DNA from: Flavobacteriaceae bacterium
GTDB lineage: Bacteria; Bacteroidota; Bacteroidia; Flavobacteriales; Flavobacteriaceae
Assembly (NCBI GenBank): GCA_016649785.1
Contig: JAENXB010000006.1
Span: 1-26,865 of the forward strand
DNA length: 26,865 bases
Direction of reading: 5' to 3'
The notes beneath the pieces were generated by a model, which was not told the origin of the DNA, searched no databases, and saw nothing but the letters and a program-made list of their open reading frames with translations. Position numbers and translations under genes: made by a program. Within the stretch, counting starts at the first letter, position 1. Every line of letters starts with the position of its first letter. Below, piece after piece: positions 1 through 7,906 of this stretch.

Positions 1-93
1 AAGAGACGTTCCGTATTGCGGGGAAAGCGCTTCGTCGAAAAGGTCTTGGACACAGGAAAAAAAGTTGATCCCCTTCGTTACGCTAATCCGTAG
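1..93 (+). CDS. possible 3' end of an unidentified ORF entering from the left edge
   Basis: The plus-strand frame is open from base 1 to a TAG at 91-93 and gives 30 residues rich in Lys and Arg, ending in LRYANP. The first ~130 bases look more GC-rich than the adjoining sequence, which suggests a different origin, perhaps the tail of a transposase. I do not recognise the family and the fragment is too short to be sure it is coding. Confidence 0.25.
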   Translation, partial: KRRSVLRGKRFVEKVLDTGKKVDPLRYANP

Positions 94-386
94 AAAAAGT
101 GGAACAGCTTCACTCCGGAAAATCCTTATTTACTTGAGTCCACGAAAATAAGAACTAATTTTATATTTGAAATTAATCAGAATCCTGTATAACTTTAAAA
201 GGTTATTTCATACATATAAGTTTTTACATCGCTTAAATTTTAACAAAAAAATTCGGTGTTTGCGTGTGCTAAAGGAAAATTGATGTAATTGAAATGATAA
301 CTATCCCCAGCCGGGTGACCATAAATAAACGCGGTAAATTTTTTTTATCTTTTAATTCATATTTCTTTCCATCTATGGTTGCACTT
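94..386. other. AT-rich non-coding stretch left of the PUL
   Basis: No convincing gene is present. A short minus-strand frame around 270-385 reads like the tail of a protein (it contains IDGKKYELKDKK) and overlaps the stop of the neighbouring lipoprotein gene; it has no start and may be debris. I see no operator of the TTTAAWCGATTAAA type and no clear terminator hairpin. Confidence 0.4.
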
Positions 387-2531
387 CTAATTATCTTCAT
401 GAGAAAGTAATTTCAAAAAGTCTTTTCCATATTTATCTAGTAATCTGTTATAAGCCTCCGCAGCAGCACCATTTCCCCAGTCATAAATGGTAAATTCACC
501 TATGCCGATACCGTTCTTGTCGGTGGTTCCATTATGACCGTAATTTTCCATCATAAATCCATAATCTTCCTTTCCAAAAAAAGGATACCTTGCTTCCCAT
601 TGTTTTTTGGTTACTTGGTTTTCTGGACAATACATCATCGAAAAGGAGGCTTTTAGTGCAGCGATGCCCCTTTGAATATATTCCTTCTGATCTAATACTT
701 CTCCATACCTAAGAATTAAGCCCGAGAACAAACTTTGCCTGGAATCATTCCATTCGGCATCTGAATTCATTACCCCAAATCCTCCGAAAACTGGTACCTG
801 CATGTATGGAGGCTGCCACACTGCCTGAGTCATTAACAGTTCGTCTAAAGTGCGATGGCCATATTCAAGATATTTCTGCTCTTTAGTTATTTCATAACTA
901 GCTAAAAGTGCCTCCGCGGTCCAATACATGGAGAGATTATTTTGCTTATACATATTATTCCTTTTTACCTTTTTATTTATAAGGTCTTGAGATCCATAGC
1001 TACTGCAGGACCAATAGGTCTCGAAATCCTCCCACCTTCCCACAGGAATAATTGCTTCAATAACTGCGTTCATCGCTTTCACAGCTGAATCTTTATATTT
1101 CTCTTTCCCTGTGATCTCGAACATTTTCAACAGAAATGTTACTGACATTGAAGATTCAGGCGATTGATTAAGATGAATCATGGGTTTCAAAGTATCTATT
1201 GAAAGCCAGCCGGGGAAAAATCCTTTCTCATCCTGGATTTCGATCAATGCATCTGCATAGGTAGTGGCATATTCCAGTAAGCCTTCATCGTTTTCCAACT
1301 CTTCATACCAATTTAGCATCTGAAAGGCAGTAAAACTCATATCCAGCACATGAAAAGGCGCCTTCTTCACCTCCGATGTGTAGGGATTCCTATCTGAATT
1401 CCCATAGTAATAGCTTTCCCAAGGCTCCCCTTGTTTATACGATTTTTCTTCTGGGGCTACTACACTATAAAAAAATCCCTCTTTTTGTGGGAACGAAAGT
1501 GCCAATTCCTTGGTTTTTAATGCATATTCCAAAAGTTCCTCATTACCGGTTCTTCGTGCATAACGGTATAGCCCCGAGGCTGATCGCAGAGAATTAAACC
1601 AAGCTTGGTTCCAAATAGAAGTGAACTCCCGGTTAGTAGGTTCTCCAGAAAAATTTGGACTCTTGGTATAATTGACGATAAATATGGGTGCACCAACGTC
1701 TTCACCATTTTCATTGATAAAATGTTGCCAAACCTTATCTCTCCAATGATCAAATGCCCAAGTATAAGTGTGTTGAACATAGGGCTCAAAATCTTTTTCA
1801 GGTAATGGAGCTCCTTTTTCGTAAAGAGGTGTGCCCCAATTTTTCCAGAAAAAAGCGTTGATTTCTCTCCAGGGATTTCCTATACCTGCCTGTTTTTCTT
1901 TGGGAATAATATAAAACCCAAAATTAACTTCCCCCGGAGGATAAATGGCTCCGGAATTACGGGTATACAATACATGCTCTTTTATTTTAGATTTACTTAG
2001 ACCCAAAATCAGGAAGTTTTCCTGAGCGTTCAGGTCCATATACCATTCGACAGGGCAAGCCTTTTCCATTATGTCCAAGTCAGGAAGAATGCTCAGCTGT
2101 TGCTCATCGGAGGAAACAATAAGGGCAGGAGCACGAAAAACATGCTGTGGGATAATATGCTCATCCGTGGGGGTTAAATGCGGGCTCCAATGAAAATCAG
2201 GATTAAAGGAAGGTGTTATTTTCACCTGCCAGTCGTCTAATAACAAAGTGTCCTTAAAATCCCAGCTCAGTAATACTTTCACCGTATTGTCAGGTAGAAC
2301 CTCGTATTGAATCTTTGGTGAAGATTCACCAAGATCGGAATATTCAATATTTGCAATATAATTTCTGAGCTGTTTGGGCATCTCAGTGCTTTTCCCGGCA
2401 GAACACGCTTGAAAAAGATAGCTCCCAACTAGAAATAGCGATAGTTTTAAGAAAATATCCGTTTTCAATGAGAAACACCTCCAGGAAGCAATTCTCATTG
2501 TTAATTTTACTGATTTCATGGTGATTTTCAT
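387..2531 (-). CDS. putative lipoprotein with a six-hairpin (alpha/alpha-barrel) glycosidase-like body, 714 aa
   Basis: I do not recognise a named family. Residues ~25-45 form a hydrophobic leader ending in a lipobox-like LFQAC, with Cys43 as the candidate lipidation site, so the protein would be membrane-anchored outside the cytoplasm. The leader is unusually far from Met1; Met5 or Met12 are alternative starts. Residues ~50-260 look like a beta-rich N-terminal region. From ~310 to the end there are repeated amphipathic helices of the kind 'LxYAxxxAdaLI', with aromatic and acidic patches (WNQAWFNSLRSA, GRWEDFETYW, YGHNGTT, FTIYDWGNGAAAEAY). This is typical of (alpha/alpha)6 or (alpha/alpha)7 glycosidases, lyases and epimerases. 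It is the last gene of the cluster, beyond a stretch of gene debris, so it may be expressed separately. A role in cleaving the PUL's glycan is inferred from context only. Confidence 0.8.
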   Translation of the reverse strand: MKITMKSVKLTMRIASWRCFSLKTDIFLKLSLFLVGSYLFQACSAGKSTEMPKQLRNYIANIEYSDLGESSPKIQYEVLPDNTVKVLLSWDFKDTLLLDDWQVKITPSFNPDFHWSPHLTPTDEHIIPQHVFRAPALIVSSDEQQLSILPDLDIMEKACPVEWYMDLNAQENFLILGLSKSKIKEHVLYTRNSGAIYPPGEVNFGFYIIPKEKQAGIGNPWREINAFFWKNWGTPLYEKGAPLPEKDFEPYVQHTYTWAFDHWRDKVWQHFINENGEDVGAPIFIVNYTKSPNFSGEPTNREFTSIWNQAWFNSLRSASGLYRYARRTGNEELLEYALKTKELALSFPQKEGFFYSVVAPEEKSYKQGEPWESYYYGNSDRNPYTSEVKKAPFHVLDMSFTAFQMLNWYEELENDEGLLEYATTYADALIEIQDEKGFFPGWLSIDTLKPMIHLNQSPESSMSVTFLLKMFEITGKEKYKDSAVKAMNAVIEAIIPVGRWEDFETYWSCSSYGSQDLINKKVKRNNMYKQNNLSMYWTAEALLASYEITKEQKYLEYGHRTLDELLMTQAVWQPPYMQVPVFGGFGVMNSDAEWNDSRQSLFSGLILRYGEVLDQKEYIQRGIAALKASFSMMYCPENQVTKKQWEARYPFFGKEDYGFMMENYGHNGTTDKNGIGIGEFTIYDWGNGAAAEAYNRLLDKYGKDFLKLLSHEDN

Positions 2532-2577
2532 CTTAAAGGAATCAACTGATTAATTAGTATTTTAGTCCTAACAGTTA

Positions 2578-2697
2578 TTATTGCTGGTTCCAAACTTTGG
2601 CTGTAGCTTTAATCTCTATATCTCCTGGTTGGTCTGTGCACTGAACATGACTATTGAAAATTCTCCATTCCTCCTTATAGCAGAGCTGATCTATTTC
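2578..2697 (-). pseudogene. C-terminal remnant of an unidentified protein
   Basis: A minus-strand frame of ~39 codons, just after a stop and without a start codon, reads like a beta-strand-rich protein tail (QPGDIEIKATAKVWNQQ, then TAA). It follows the debris at 2698-2882 and lies just upstream of the 714-residue lipoprotein gene. It may belong to the same broken gene as its neighbour or to another. I cannot name the family. Confidence 0.4.
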
Positions 2698-2882
2698 TTA
2701 ATTAGTTTTATTTAATCTATAATCCATCGTTCGCCTGAGCAAAGCTCCTAAAATATCAGCGCAATTTTTATTTAAATCAAAGCCTTTGACATCACCATTG
2801 GCAGCGTAAAGTATATTATCATCAGCCCAGACTGAAGGCTAAAAGTCACATCGCCAGGAGTATCATAAACCCCTGCTTGTTC
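2698..2882 (-). pseudogene. internal remnant resembling a DUF4185-like beta-propeller blade
   Basis: Joined without a gap to the transketolase 5' end, the minus strand reads EQAGVYDTPGDV. After one frameshift and one stop it continues as PSVWADDNILYAANGD then VKGFDLN, ending at TAA (2698-2700). The pattern WADDxxLYxAxGDxxGF is what I associate with the first blade of DUF4185-type propellers, the family that includes the GH183 endo-D-arabinofuranases. The fragment is too short and damaged for a firm assignment; related propeller families could share the motif. It is clearly not functional. Confidence 0.4.
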
Positions 2883-2950
2883 TTGTGAACCTGCCTTAAA
2901 ATATCCCTGCGCACCTGGATTGTAAAATCTTCCAATTCCTTGATTTTCAT
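2846..2950 (-). pseudogene. truncated transketolase (N-terminal ~23 codons only)
   Basis: An ATG at 2948-2950, three bases after the transaldolase stop, opens a 34-codon frame. Its first ~23 residues (KELEDFTIQVRRDILRQVHK) match the conserved start of Bacteroidota transketolases, where the family then continues with a SGHPG thiamine-site segment. Here that segment is missing: the frame runs into foreign sequence and stops at 2846-2848. The placement directly after transaldolase shows that a tal-tkt pair once existed and that a deletion removed almost all of tkt. Pentose phosphate transketolase must come from elsewhere in the genome. Confidence 0.65.
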
Positions 2951-2953
2951 GAC

Positions 2954-3610
2954 TTACAGGTTAAAGGATTTGGCATCCTCAAGGAATTTCTCCAGGCCAC
3001 TATCAGTGAGTGGATGCTTTAGTAAACCTTCAATGGAAGACAATGGTCCCGTCATAACATCGGCACCTAATTTTGCACAGTTAATTATGTGCATAGAATG
3101 CCGGATGGATGCTGCCAGAATTTGGGTCTCATATCCATAGTTATCATAAATAAGCCTGATATCTGCGATCAAATTCAGCCCATCGGCAGAAATATCATCA
3201 AGTCTGCCGATAAAGGGAGAAACATAGGTGGCTCCAGCTTTAGCGGCTAGAAGGGCTTGCCCTGCTGAAAAAACAAGGGTGCAATTTGTTCGTATTCCTT
3301 TATCGAAAAAATATTTAATTGCCTTTATTCCTTCTTTTATCATAGGAACTTTTACAACAATTTGGGCATGAAGTTTTGAAAGCTCCTCACCTTCCCTTAC
3401 CATTCCTTCAAAATCTGTAGCTACCACTTCAGCTGAAACATCTCCTTCAACGATTTTACATATATCCAGGTAATGCTGTAAAATGTTTTCTTTTCCCGTA
3501 ATTCCTTCCTTAGCCATAAGGGAAGGATTTGTTGTTACTCCATCCAGGATGCCCAGGGCTTGTGCTTCTTTTATTTGGGCGAGGTTCGCCGTGTCTATAA
3601 AAAATTTCAT
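2954..3610 (-). CDS. tal: transaldolase, TalC/small type (218 aa)
   Basis: Cytoplasmic class I aldolase-fold enzyme that transfers dihydroxyacetone units between sugar phosphates in the pentose phosphate pathway. The length (218 aa) and full-length match to the small transaldolase/fructose-6-phosphate aldolase family are clear: the N-terminal FFIDTANLAQIKEA, the TTNPSL segment and the Schiff-base lysine in VVKVPM (Lys87). Within this family fructose-6-phosphate aldolases carry Gln and Tyr at two active-site positions (Q59 and Y131 in E. coli FsaA), whereas true transaldolases carry Glu and Phe. Here they are Glu61 (SAEVVAT) and Phe133 (SPFIGR), so transaldolase is preferred. Three bases downstream is a transketolase remnant, and upstream is symporter debris. 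In a pentose-catabolising locus this enzyme would process the pentose phosphates made by the isomerase and kinase. Confidence 0.93.
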   Translation of the reverse strand: MKFFIDTANLAQIKEAQALGILDGVTTNPSLMAKEGITGKENILQHYLDICKIVEGDVSAEVVATDFEGMVREGEELSKLHAQIVVKVPMIKEGIKAIKYFFDKGIRTNCTLVFSAGQALLAAKAGATYVSPFIGRLDDISADGLNLIADIRLIYDNYGYETQILAASIRHSMHIINCAKLGADVMTGPLSSIEGLLKHPLTDSGLEKFLEDAKSFNL

Positions 3611-4062
3611 TCGGTTTTATTTTTAAATTTATTTATTTAATTTTTCAATCCTTTCAGCATTTTCAAATAAATCCTTAATTTCTGTTAAAGATGATCATTA
3701 CCCAGCCAACAGCTGCAAGGACCAGGATGGAGACCACAATATCCTTCCAGTTGTAACTGGCTTTATTCTTAGCCTTTTCCTCTGCTGATATGGTCTGAAA
3801 TGTAAGGTTCCTTACTTTTTCCATTAATGGAATGCTGCTTAACAAGCTTACACCTATTGGCAATAAAAAACAGGAAGTCGCCAAAGGACAAAAAGTTACC
3901 ATTTCAAACTATAAAAAGGAAGCCATTTGGATCTAGGTTGTCTTTTTGAAGTTCCAGTAAAGAATTGTTTCGTAACCATTTTCAGCACCCTATCTTTGAA
4001 ATTTCTGGTTAGAAATATGGCATCAACATGGAGGTCCTATGATTCATAATTTTATGAATATC
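3611..4062. other. degenerate region between transaldolase and the FKBP gene
   Basis: The stretch holds no intact gene. From low to high coordinates it contains a short minus-strand protein tail (FENAERIEKLNK, stop near 3627), the SSS symporter remnant (3675-3830), a ~110-bp plus-strand coding-like fragment ending at TAG 3934-3936, and about 125 bp of featureless AT-rich DNA. Opposite-strand fragments joined in such a small space point to repeated rearrangement. Confidence 0.45.
3675..3830 (-). pseudogene. C-terminal remnant of a sodium:solute symporter (SSS family)
   Basis: About 51 residues on the minus strand (EKVRNLTFQTISAEEKAKNK, then SYNWKDIVVSI and a hydrophobic helix ending IIFNRN) look like the last cytoplasmic loop and final transmembrane helix of an SSS-family sugar symporter. 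The frame is open further upstream to an ATG at 3902. Those upstream codons look like the antisense of a different fragment (plus strand 3826-3936, reading TPIGNKKQEVAKGQK), so the junction is near 3830. The rest of the transporter is absent. It probably once served the same locus that now has FucP. Confidence 0.5.
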
Positions 4063-4398
4063 TTAACATTGGCAATTTTTATCGCATTGTTCATTAGACA
4101 TTTGAAATACCCGGCTCCTTCTCAATACTTCTTCACTGGCCCATCTGATATTATCTATAATTACCTCACAGGAATATTGGTTATTTTTGCCGCACCCGCT
4201 AAATTCTTGTGAAAAATTAAAAGTTTTCTTGTCCCCAATTTCTAAACCATAGAGCTTTTTCTCTAATTCTGGCCTAATCTGCCCAATGCCATGACAATAA
4301 GTGACTGGATTTCCTTCCATTCGGTCTTCTAATATTTCTCCTTTATTATTTTTTAGCAGATATCGAATCGATACTATGGTCTGATTTCTAACGTTCAT
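4063..4398 (-). CDS. small SlyD-like FKBP-type peptidyl-prolyl isomerase with Cys-rich tail (111 aa)
   Basis: Residues ~5-62 match the FKBP core of SlyD proteins: a strand and turn ending in KGEILEDR, then PVTYCHGIGQIRPELEKKL and LEIGDKKTF. The usual 'insert-in-flap' chaperone domain, which follows this core in SlyD, appears missing or reduced to a short loop, so the protein is shorter than typical SlyD (~150-200 aa). The C-terminus ends in cysteines (Cys105, Cys109, Cys111), reminiscent of the metal-binding tail of SlyD. No signal peptide is visible, so it should be cytoplasmic. Spacing to the upstream GH116 gene is 214 bp, and it sits next to gene debris, so it is probably not functionally part of the glycan pathway. 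Isomerase activity is uncertain given the short flap. Confidence 0.7.
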   Translation of the reverse strand: MNVRNQTIVSIRYLLKNNKGEILEDRMEGNPVTYCHGIGQIRPELEKKLYGLEIGDKKTFNFSQEFSGCGKNNQYSCEVIIDNIRWASEEVLRRSRVFQMSNEQCDKNCQC

Positions 4399-4612
4399 GG
4401 ATCTTATTTACTATTCATACTATGCTCTAATTAGCAGGATCTGGGGATTCCTCTTAAATTTAATACCCTTCAATTTTTTCCCCTTGATTGTTGGTAATTA
4501 ATCTATCCTCATTTCTCTTTCTATCGGTTCCGAACGGTCATTCTTTATACCCATAGGCATTCAACTTTCCGAAAAATTTTTTACTAAATGTAATTTCATT
4601 TTTTACCTTTGA

Positions 4613-7258
4613 TCATACTTTTAATTTTACTTCCTGACCTGAAACAAGCACCTTTTTCACGTCTATCTCCCCCATGGCAATATCCAAAGATGGCTGTCCA
4701 TTATGAAATTCCACAGTACCAAATCCCTTTTCAGTAGAAATAAAACTGGTGAAATCCCCAATTTTGGAATCTATATGCAATACTTTATCAACCGCATCGT
4801 ATCGCACCCCTGTTAGACCTTCTATCATTCCATAGCTTGCCAATGCTCGGCCATACCACGCGCCACATTCATATTCATTAAAAGGATTTCTTACGCGACC
4901 GTCATACCGGTCACGACAAAAGCGAACTATTTCCAGTCCTTCTTCCACCTGTCCCATTAACATCAAATGAGATGCTACCTGGTATTCAATTCCGGTCCAT
5001 ACTTCATTACTGTATACAAAAGGCAGGGAAAGCTTTCCTCCCTTTGGCCAGGAACACAGGAGCAAGCCCCCCTCATTCCCAAGGGCATAAGTAGGGCGCT
5101 GCGGATTGATATGGTCAGTTAAATCGGGTTTGAGATTATACTTATGGACCGCCATTAAATGGCTTCTAATTTTCTCCTTATCTACTGGGTCTTCCAGTCC
5201 GCACATATTTGCTATCCACCCTCCAAGAATCCCATCCGAAAGGCATCCTTTGCCATATTGATATTTAGGGCCTTCCTCTCTTAACACAGCAAGAGCTTCC
5301 TCTGAATATTCTGTATGAAAAGATTGAGCTTCAACAGGGTTAGGAGCTTCCAGACCGGTCCATTGAATATCCTGAATAAAATATTCTCCGTTATAGAGTT
5401 CGGTTTCCATATATTTTTTTCCCTTGACATAGAGCTCTTTGTATAATGACACATCCTCTTTCAAGAATCCTCCCATTTTTGAAATAGCCAACAGTGCCCC
5501 TAAATAGAAGCTGGTACACATGCCATCTGGCCCCCAGAATTCGATGTCATAGGTGTTGTGATGAGGCTCTTCCAAAACACCTTTTCTCCCTGGATCCCAA
5601 GTTCGAATACAGTAATCTATACTGGTTTTGACCATGGGATAGATATTTTCGAGCCATTCTTTATCTCCACTGATTCGCCATTCTCTGTGAACCTTCATTA
5701 TTCCACCAAGCTGCCCATCTGCGGCAGCATGAAAGTCATGTGTGGTTGGCGAAATTGGAAGGTTTGAACGAAAAACCTGATGCCCTTCCGTATTCTGATC
5801 TTCGCAATATTCCGCATGACGTAAGCTTCTTTCCAGGGCAGGAAATAAATGGGGAATGGCCTGTGCGTAATTCCATACATGGGTGCACGAACCGTGACAA
5901 CAACCCCAATCGTCGCTACATCCTTCCCAGTTCCACAAGCGTCCGTCATACTGCCTCATTACCGTAGGAGATTTTAGAATGGTCAAGTTGGCTGCAACGG
6001 CCTCCAAAACTTCTGGTGGTAAACTACTGGAATAGAATGCATCGGAAAAAAGGCGTGATTTATCATGGAGTTCCTTATAGTTCTTCTTCCAGTATGCTGT
6101 TACCTCGTCAATATTCTTAAACTTACTTGCATACCAGGGTTTATATGTAAGTTCAGTATGTTGTTGATCTCCCCCCGGGCCTAATGTAGTGAAAGAAGTA
6201 CAACAATTGGGAGACCCCGCACAAGCCTCATCCTCGCCTATTTCTCCAAACTTTAAATCAGACTCCGGTACATACCAGGCCATCATTACCCGAACGGTTC
6301 TTTCTTCACCAGGTTCCAATTCGAAAGGCACGAACAACGAGGCGCCTGGAGCTCCTTCAGCTACAGGCTCGTTCGATTTGAGTCTAGCTTCTTTTATTGT
6401 GTCCCAAACCATAGTAAGTGGATCAAACCAACCACCGCGAAACCAACAATGATCAACTACCGTGTTATCATCATCTGTAAAAACGGCGAAATGACCACTA
6501 AGATGTGCCTTTTCCTCCTTTCCTTTTTGGTTCAAAATGAATCCATTGGCAATCCCATTTATCGACCCTTTGTTCTCCCCGAATTGCACAAAATTTTCCG
6601 AATTATATGAAAAGACCACTTCCAGTCTCTCATTTCCAGTATTCACGAACTTGTATTCAAGAGCTCCAACGGGAAGACCAGAATTATCTTCATCCGTTGG
6701 AATAAATGGGCTCCAGCCTAGGAGTTCAACATCAAGAGGTAAATCTTCATCTTCCAGATTAATTGAAGCAAAAGGAAAATTGGTTTTAAAAATAGCTTTC
6801 TTAAAACGTGGTAATCCAAAATTAGATCCATGTCCTCCATTCGCCGTACCCCTTGGTCCAAACAATTTCCAATCGGGAACCGGCCCCTCTAGTACTTTAA
6901 CTCCTTTTTCGATCCCCTTAACAGCGATAGCAGCAAACATGTTGGGGGTATGATACAATTCAGGACGATGACGAATGGACATATGAGAAATAGAACCTGT
7001 ACCTTCCAGACAAAACATTCCTGCTCCCATTCCACCTATTGGGTACGCTATCTTACCTAATAATTCCCCGAAATAAGGTGCATTATATTCCCGCTTTTTT
7101 TTCCTGAGAATATATTCCTTTGACTCCTTATTCTTTAATTCGGCAGAATTCTGACCGTTTACTTTTTGCGTAAAAAGGATTCCAGGCAATATTGAAGCAC
7201 CCAACCCTGTCGCTCCTAAATTTTTTAAAAACAAACGGCGGTTAGAATTTTTTTTCAT
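4613..7258 (-). CDS. GH116 family glycoside hydrolase, twin-arginine-type signal (881 aa)
   Basis: The N-terminus has NRRLFLK followed by a hydrophobic stretch, a twin-arginine-like export signal, so the enzyme should act in the periplasm after folding. Residues ~65-390 form the GH116 N-terminal beta domain (GGMGAGMFCLEGTGSISH). Residues ~400-880 form the (alpha/alpha)6 catalytic domain (DUF608/GBA2 type). The candidate nucleophile is Glu445 in LWNWEG and the candidate acid/base is Asp571 in HNTYDIEFWGPDG, at the positions used by characterised GH116 beta-glucosidases. Several cysteines cluster around 342-353 and 447-457. GH116 includes beta-glucosidases, beta-xylosidases, glucosylceramidases and an exo-beta-D-arabinofuranosidase reported from an arabinogalactan-degrading Microbacterium. 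The D-arabinose genes nearby favour the last activity, but specificity cannot be read from sequence alone. It follows the small lipoprotein gene after 222 bp. Confidence 0.92.
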   Translation of the reverse strand: MKKNSNRRLFLKNLGATGLGASILPGILFTQKVNGQNSAELKNKESKEYILRKKKREYNAPYFGELLGKIAYPIGGMGAGMFCLEGTGSISHMSIRHRPELYHTPNMFAAIAVKGIEKGVKVLEGPVPDWKLFGPRGTANGGHGSNFGLPRFKKAIFKTNFPFASINLEDEDLPLDVELLGWSPFIPTDEDNSGLPVGALEYKFVNTGNERLEVVFSYNSENFVQFGENKGSINGIANGFILNQKGKEEKAHLSGHFAVFTDDDNTVVDHCWFRGGWFDPLTMVWDTIKEARLKSNEPVAEGAPGASLFVPFELEPGEERTVRVMMAWYVPESDLKFGEIGEDEACAGSPNCCTSFTTLGPGGDQQHTELTYKPWYASKFKNIDEVTAYWKKNYKELHDKSRLFSDAFYSSSLPPEVLEAVAANLTILKSPTVMRQYDGRLWNWEGCSDDWGCCHGSCTHVWNYAQAIPHLFPALERSLRHAEYCEDQNTEGHQVFRSNLPISPTTHDFHAAADGQLGGIMKVHREWRISGDKEWLENIYPMVKTSIDYCIRTWDPGRKGVLEEPHHNTYDIEFWGPDGMCTSFYLGALLAISKMGGFLKEDVSLYKELYVKGKKYMETELYNGEYFIQDIQWTGLEAPNPVEAQSFHTEYSEEALAVLREEGPKYQYGKGCLSDGILGGWIANMCGLEDPVDKEKIRSHLMAVHKYNLKPDLTDHINPQRPTYALGNEGGLLLCSWPKGGKLSLPFVYSNEVWTGIEYQVASHLMLMGQVEEGLEIVRFCRDRYDGRVRNPFNEYECGAWYGRALASYGMIEGLTGVRYDAVDKVLHIDSKIGDFTSFISTEKGFGTVEFHNGQPSLDIAMGEIDVKKVLVSGQEVKLKV

Positions 7259-7480
7259 CGTAAATTGTTGTTTCAGACATTTTTAAATTATTACTACTGT
7301 TTCCTATAAAAATGTAATGTTTTCCACTAAATTCTATTATCCCCAAAAGATTGTTCCCACTAGCTATTTTATTATAAAAAACTGAAGAAAATCAATCATA
7401 ATTGCATTTACGGCGAAAATGAAAAACTCCATGTTCGCCAGTCATTTTTACCAAAAAAACCAATATTTTCTTTAATCTTC

Positions 7481-7882
7481 TTAAAGCCCTACTGTTTCTC
7501 CCAAGGAATATAGCAAGTCTGAAACATGCGGTTCAGTTGTTTCTATATTAGCCATAACTTTGACCGTGAATCTATACTCATTTTCCGGGTCATAGGTGGA
7601 AAAAATATAGCTTTCTGGATTATCTGCAATAACCATGACTCCCCCTTCCTTCTTTCCATTGATACTTACCTCGATTTGAACAGAAACCGGTTGAATTATA
7701 GAAGAAGGATAAGTAGAGGGAAGATCCCAGGAAAGCAAAACATCATTTTCAGATACCTGTGCTTGGAGGTTGGTTACCGGATCGAGGGATTCTCCCGGTT
7801 TAGAGTCAATTACCTCATCCTTATAACAACTAGTCGAAAAGACCAGACATAAAACAGAAAAATATAATAGGTATTTTTTCAT
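7481..7882 (-). CDS. small lipoprotein with fibronectin III-like domain, downstream of susCD (133 aa)
   Basis: A signal peptide ends in a lipobox (FSTSC, Cys19), so the protein is lipid-anchored, probably at the cell surface as is usual for SusCD partners. Residues ~33-125 read as a single FN3-like beta-sandwich: DPVTNLQAQVSENDVLLSWD is the classic first-strand pattern, and EYRFTVKVMA matches a later strand. It starts 24 bp after susD, so it is co-transcribed with susCD. Small lipoproteins in this position often bind glycan, but this one is much shorter than SusE/SusF and has no recognisable binding site. I cannot assign a Pfam family with confidence; DUF4945-like is possible. Confidence 0.8.
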   Translation of the reverse strand: MKKYLLYFSVLCLVFSTSCYKDEVIDSKPGESLDPVTNLQAQVSENDVLLSWDLPSTYPSSIIQPVSVQIEVSINGKKEGGVMVIADNPESYIFSTYDPENEYRFTVKVMANIETTEPHVSDLLYSLGETVGL

Positions 7883-7906
7883 AGCTTAAATATTTGAAAT
7901 TAAAAT

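Noticed and set aside
4041..4058. ATTCATAA/TTATGAAT dyad after the FKBP gene
   Set aside because: It is an AT-only short stem expected by chance in this composition, with no U-tract.
4460..4603. Minus-strand coding-like stretch in the gap between GH116 and the FKBP gene (contains FGKLNAYGYKE, then a stop, then RNEDRLITNNQGEK)
   Set aside because: It has an internal stop, no start and no recognisable family; it may be debris but I cannot support a call.
5558..6953. Plus-strand open frames opposite the GH116 gene
   Set aside because: They are antisense shadows of a well-supported gene, with no start context or family resemblance; the same holds for the other plus-strand frames opposite PUL genes.
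7412..7439. GGCGAA...TTCGCC hairpin between the small lipoprotein and GH116 genes
   Set aside because: It has a 6-bp stem and a 16-base loop and no T-run on the minus strand, so it is not convincing as a terminator.
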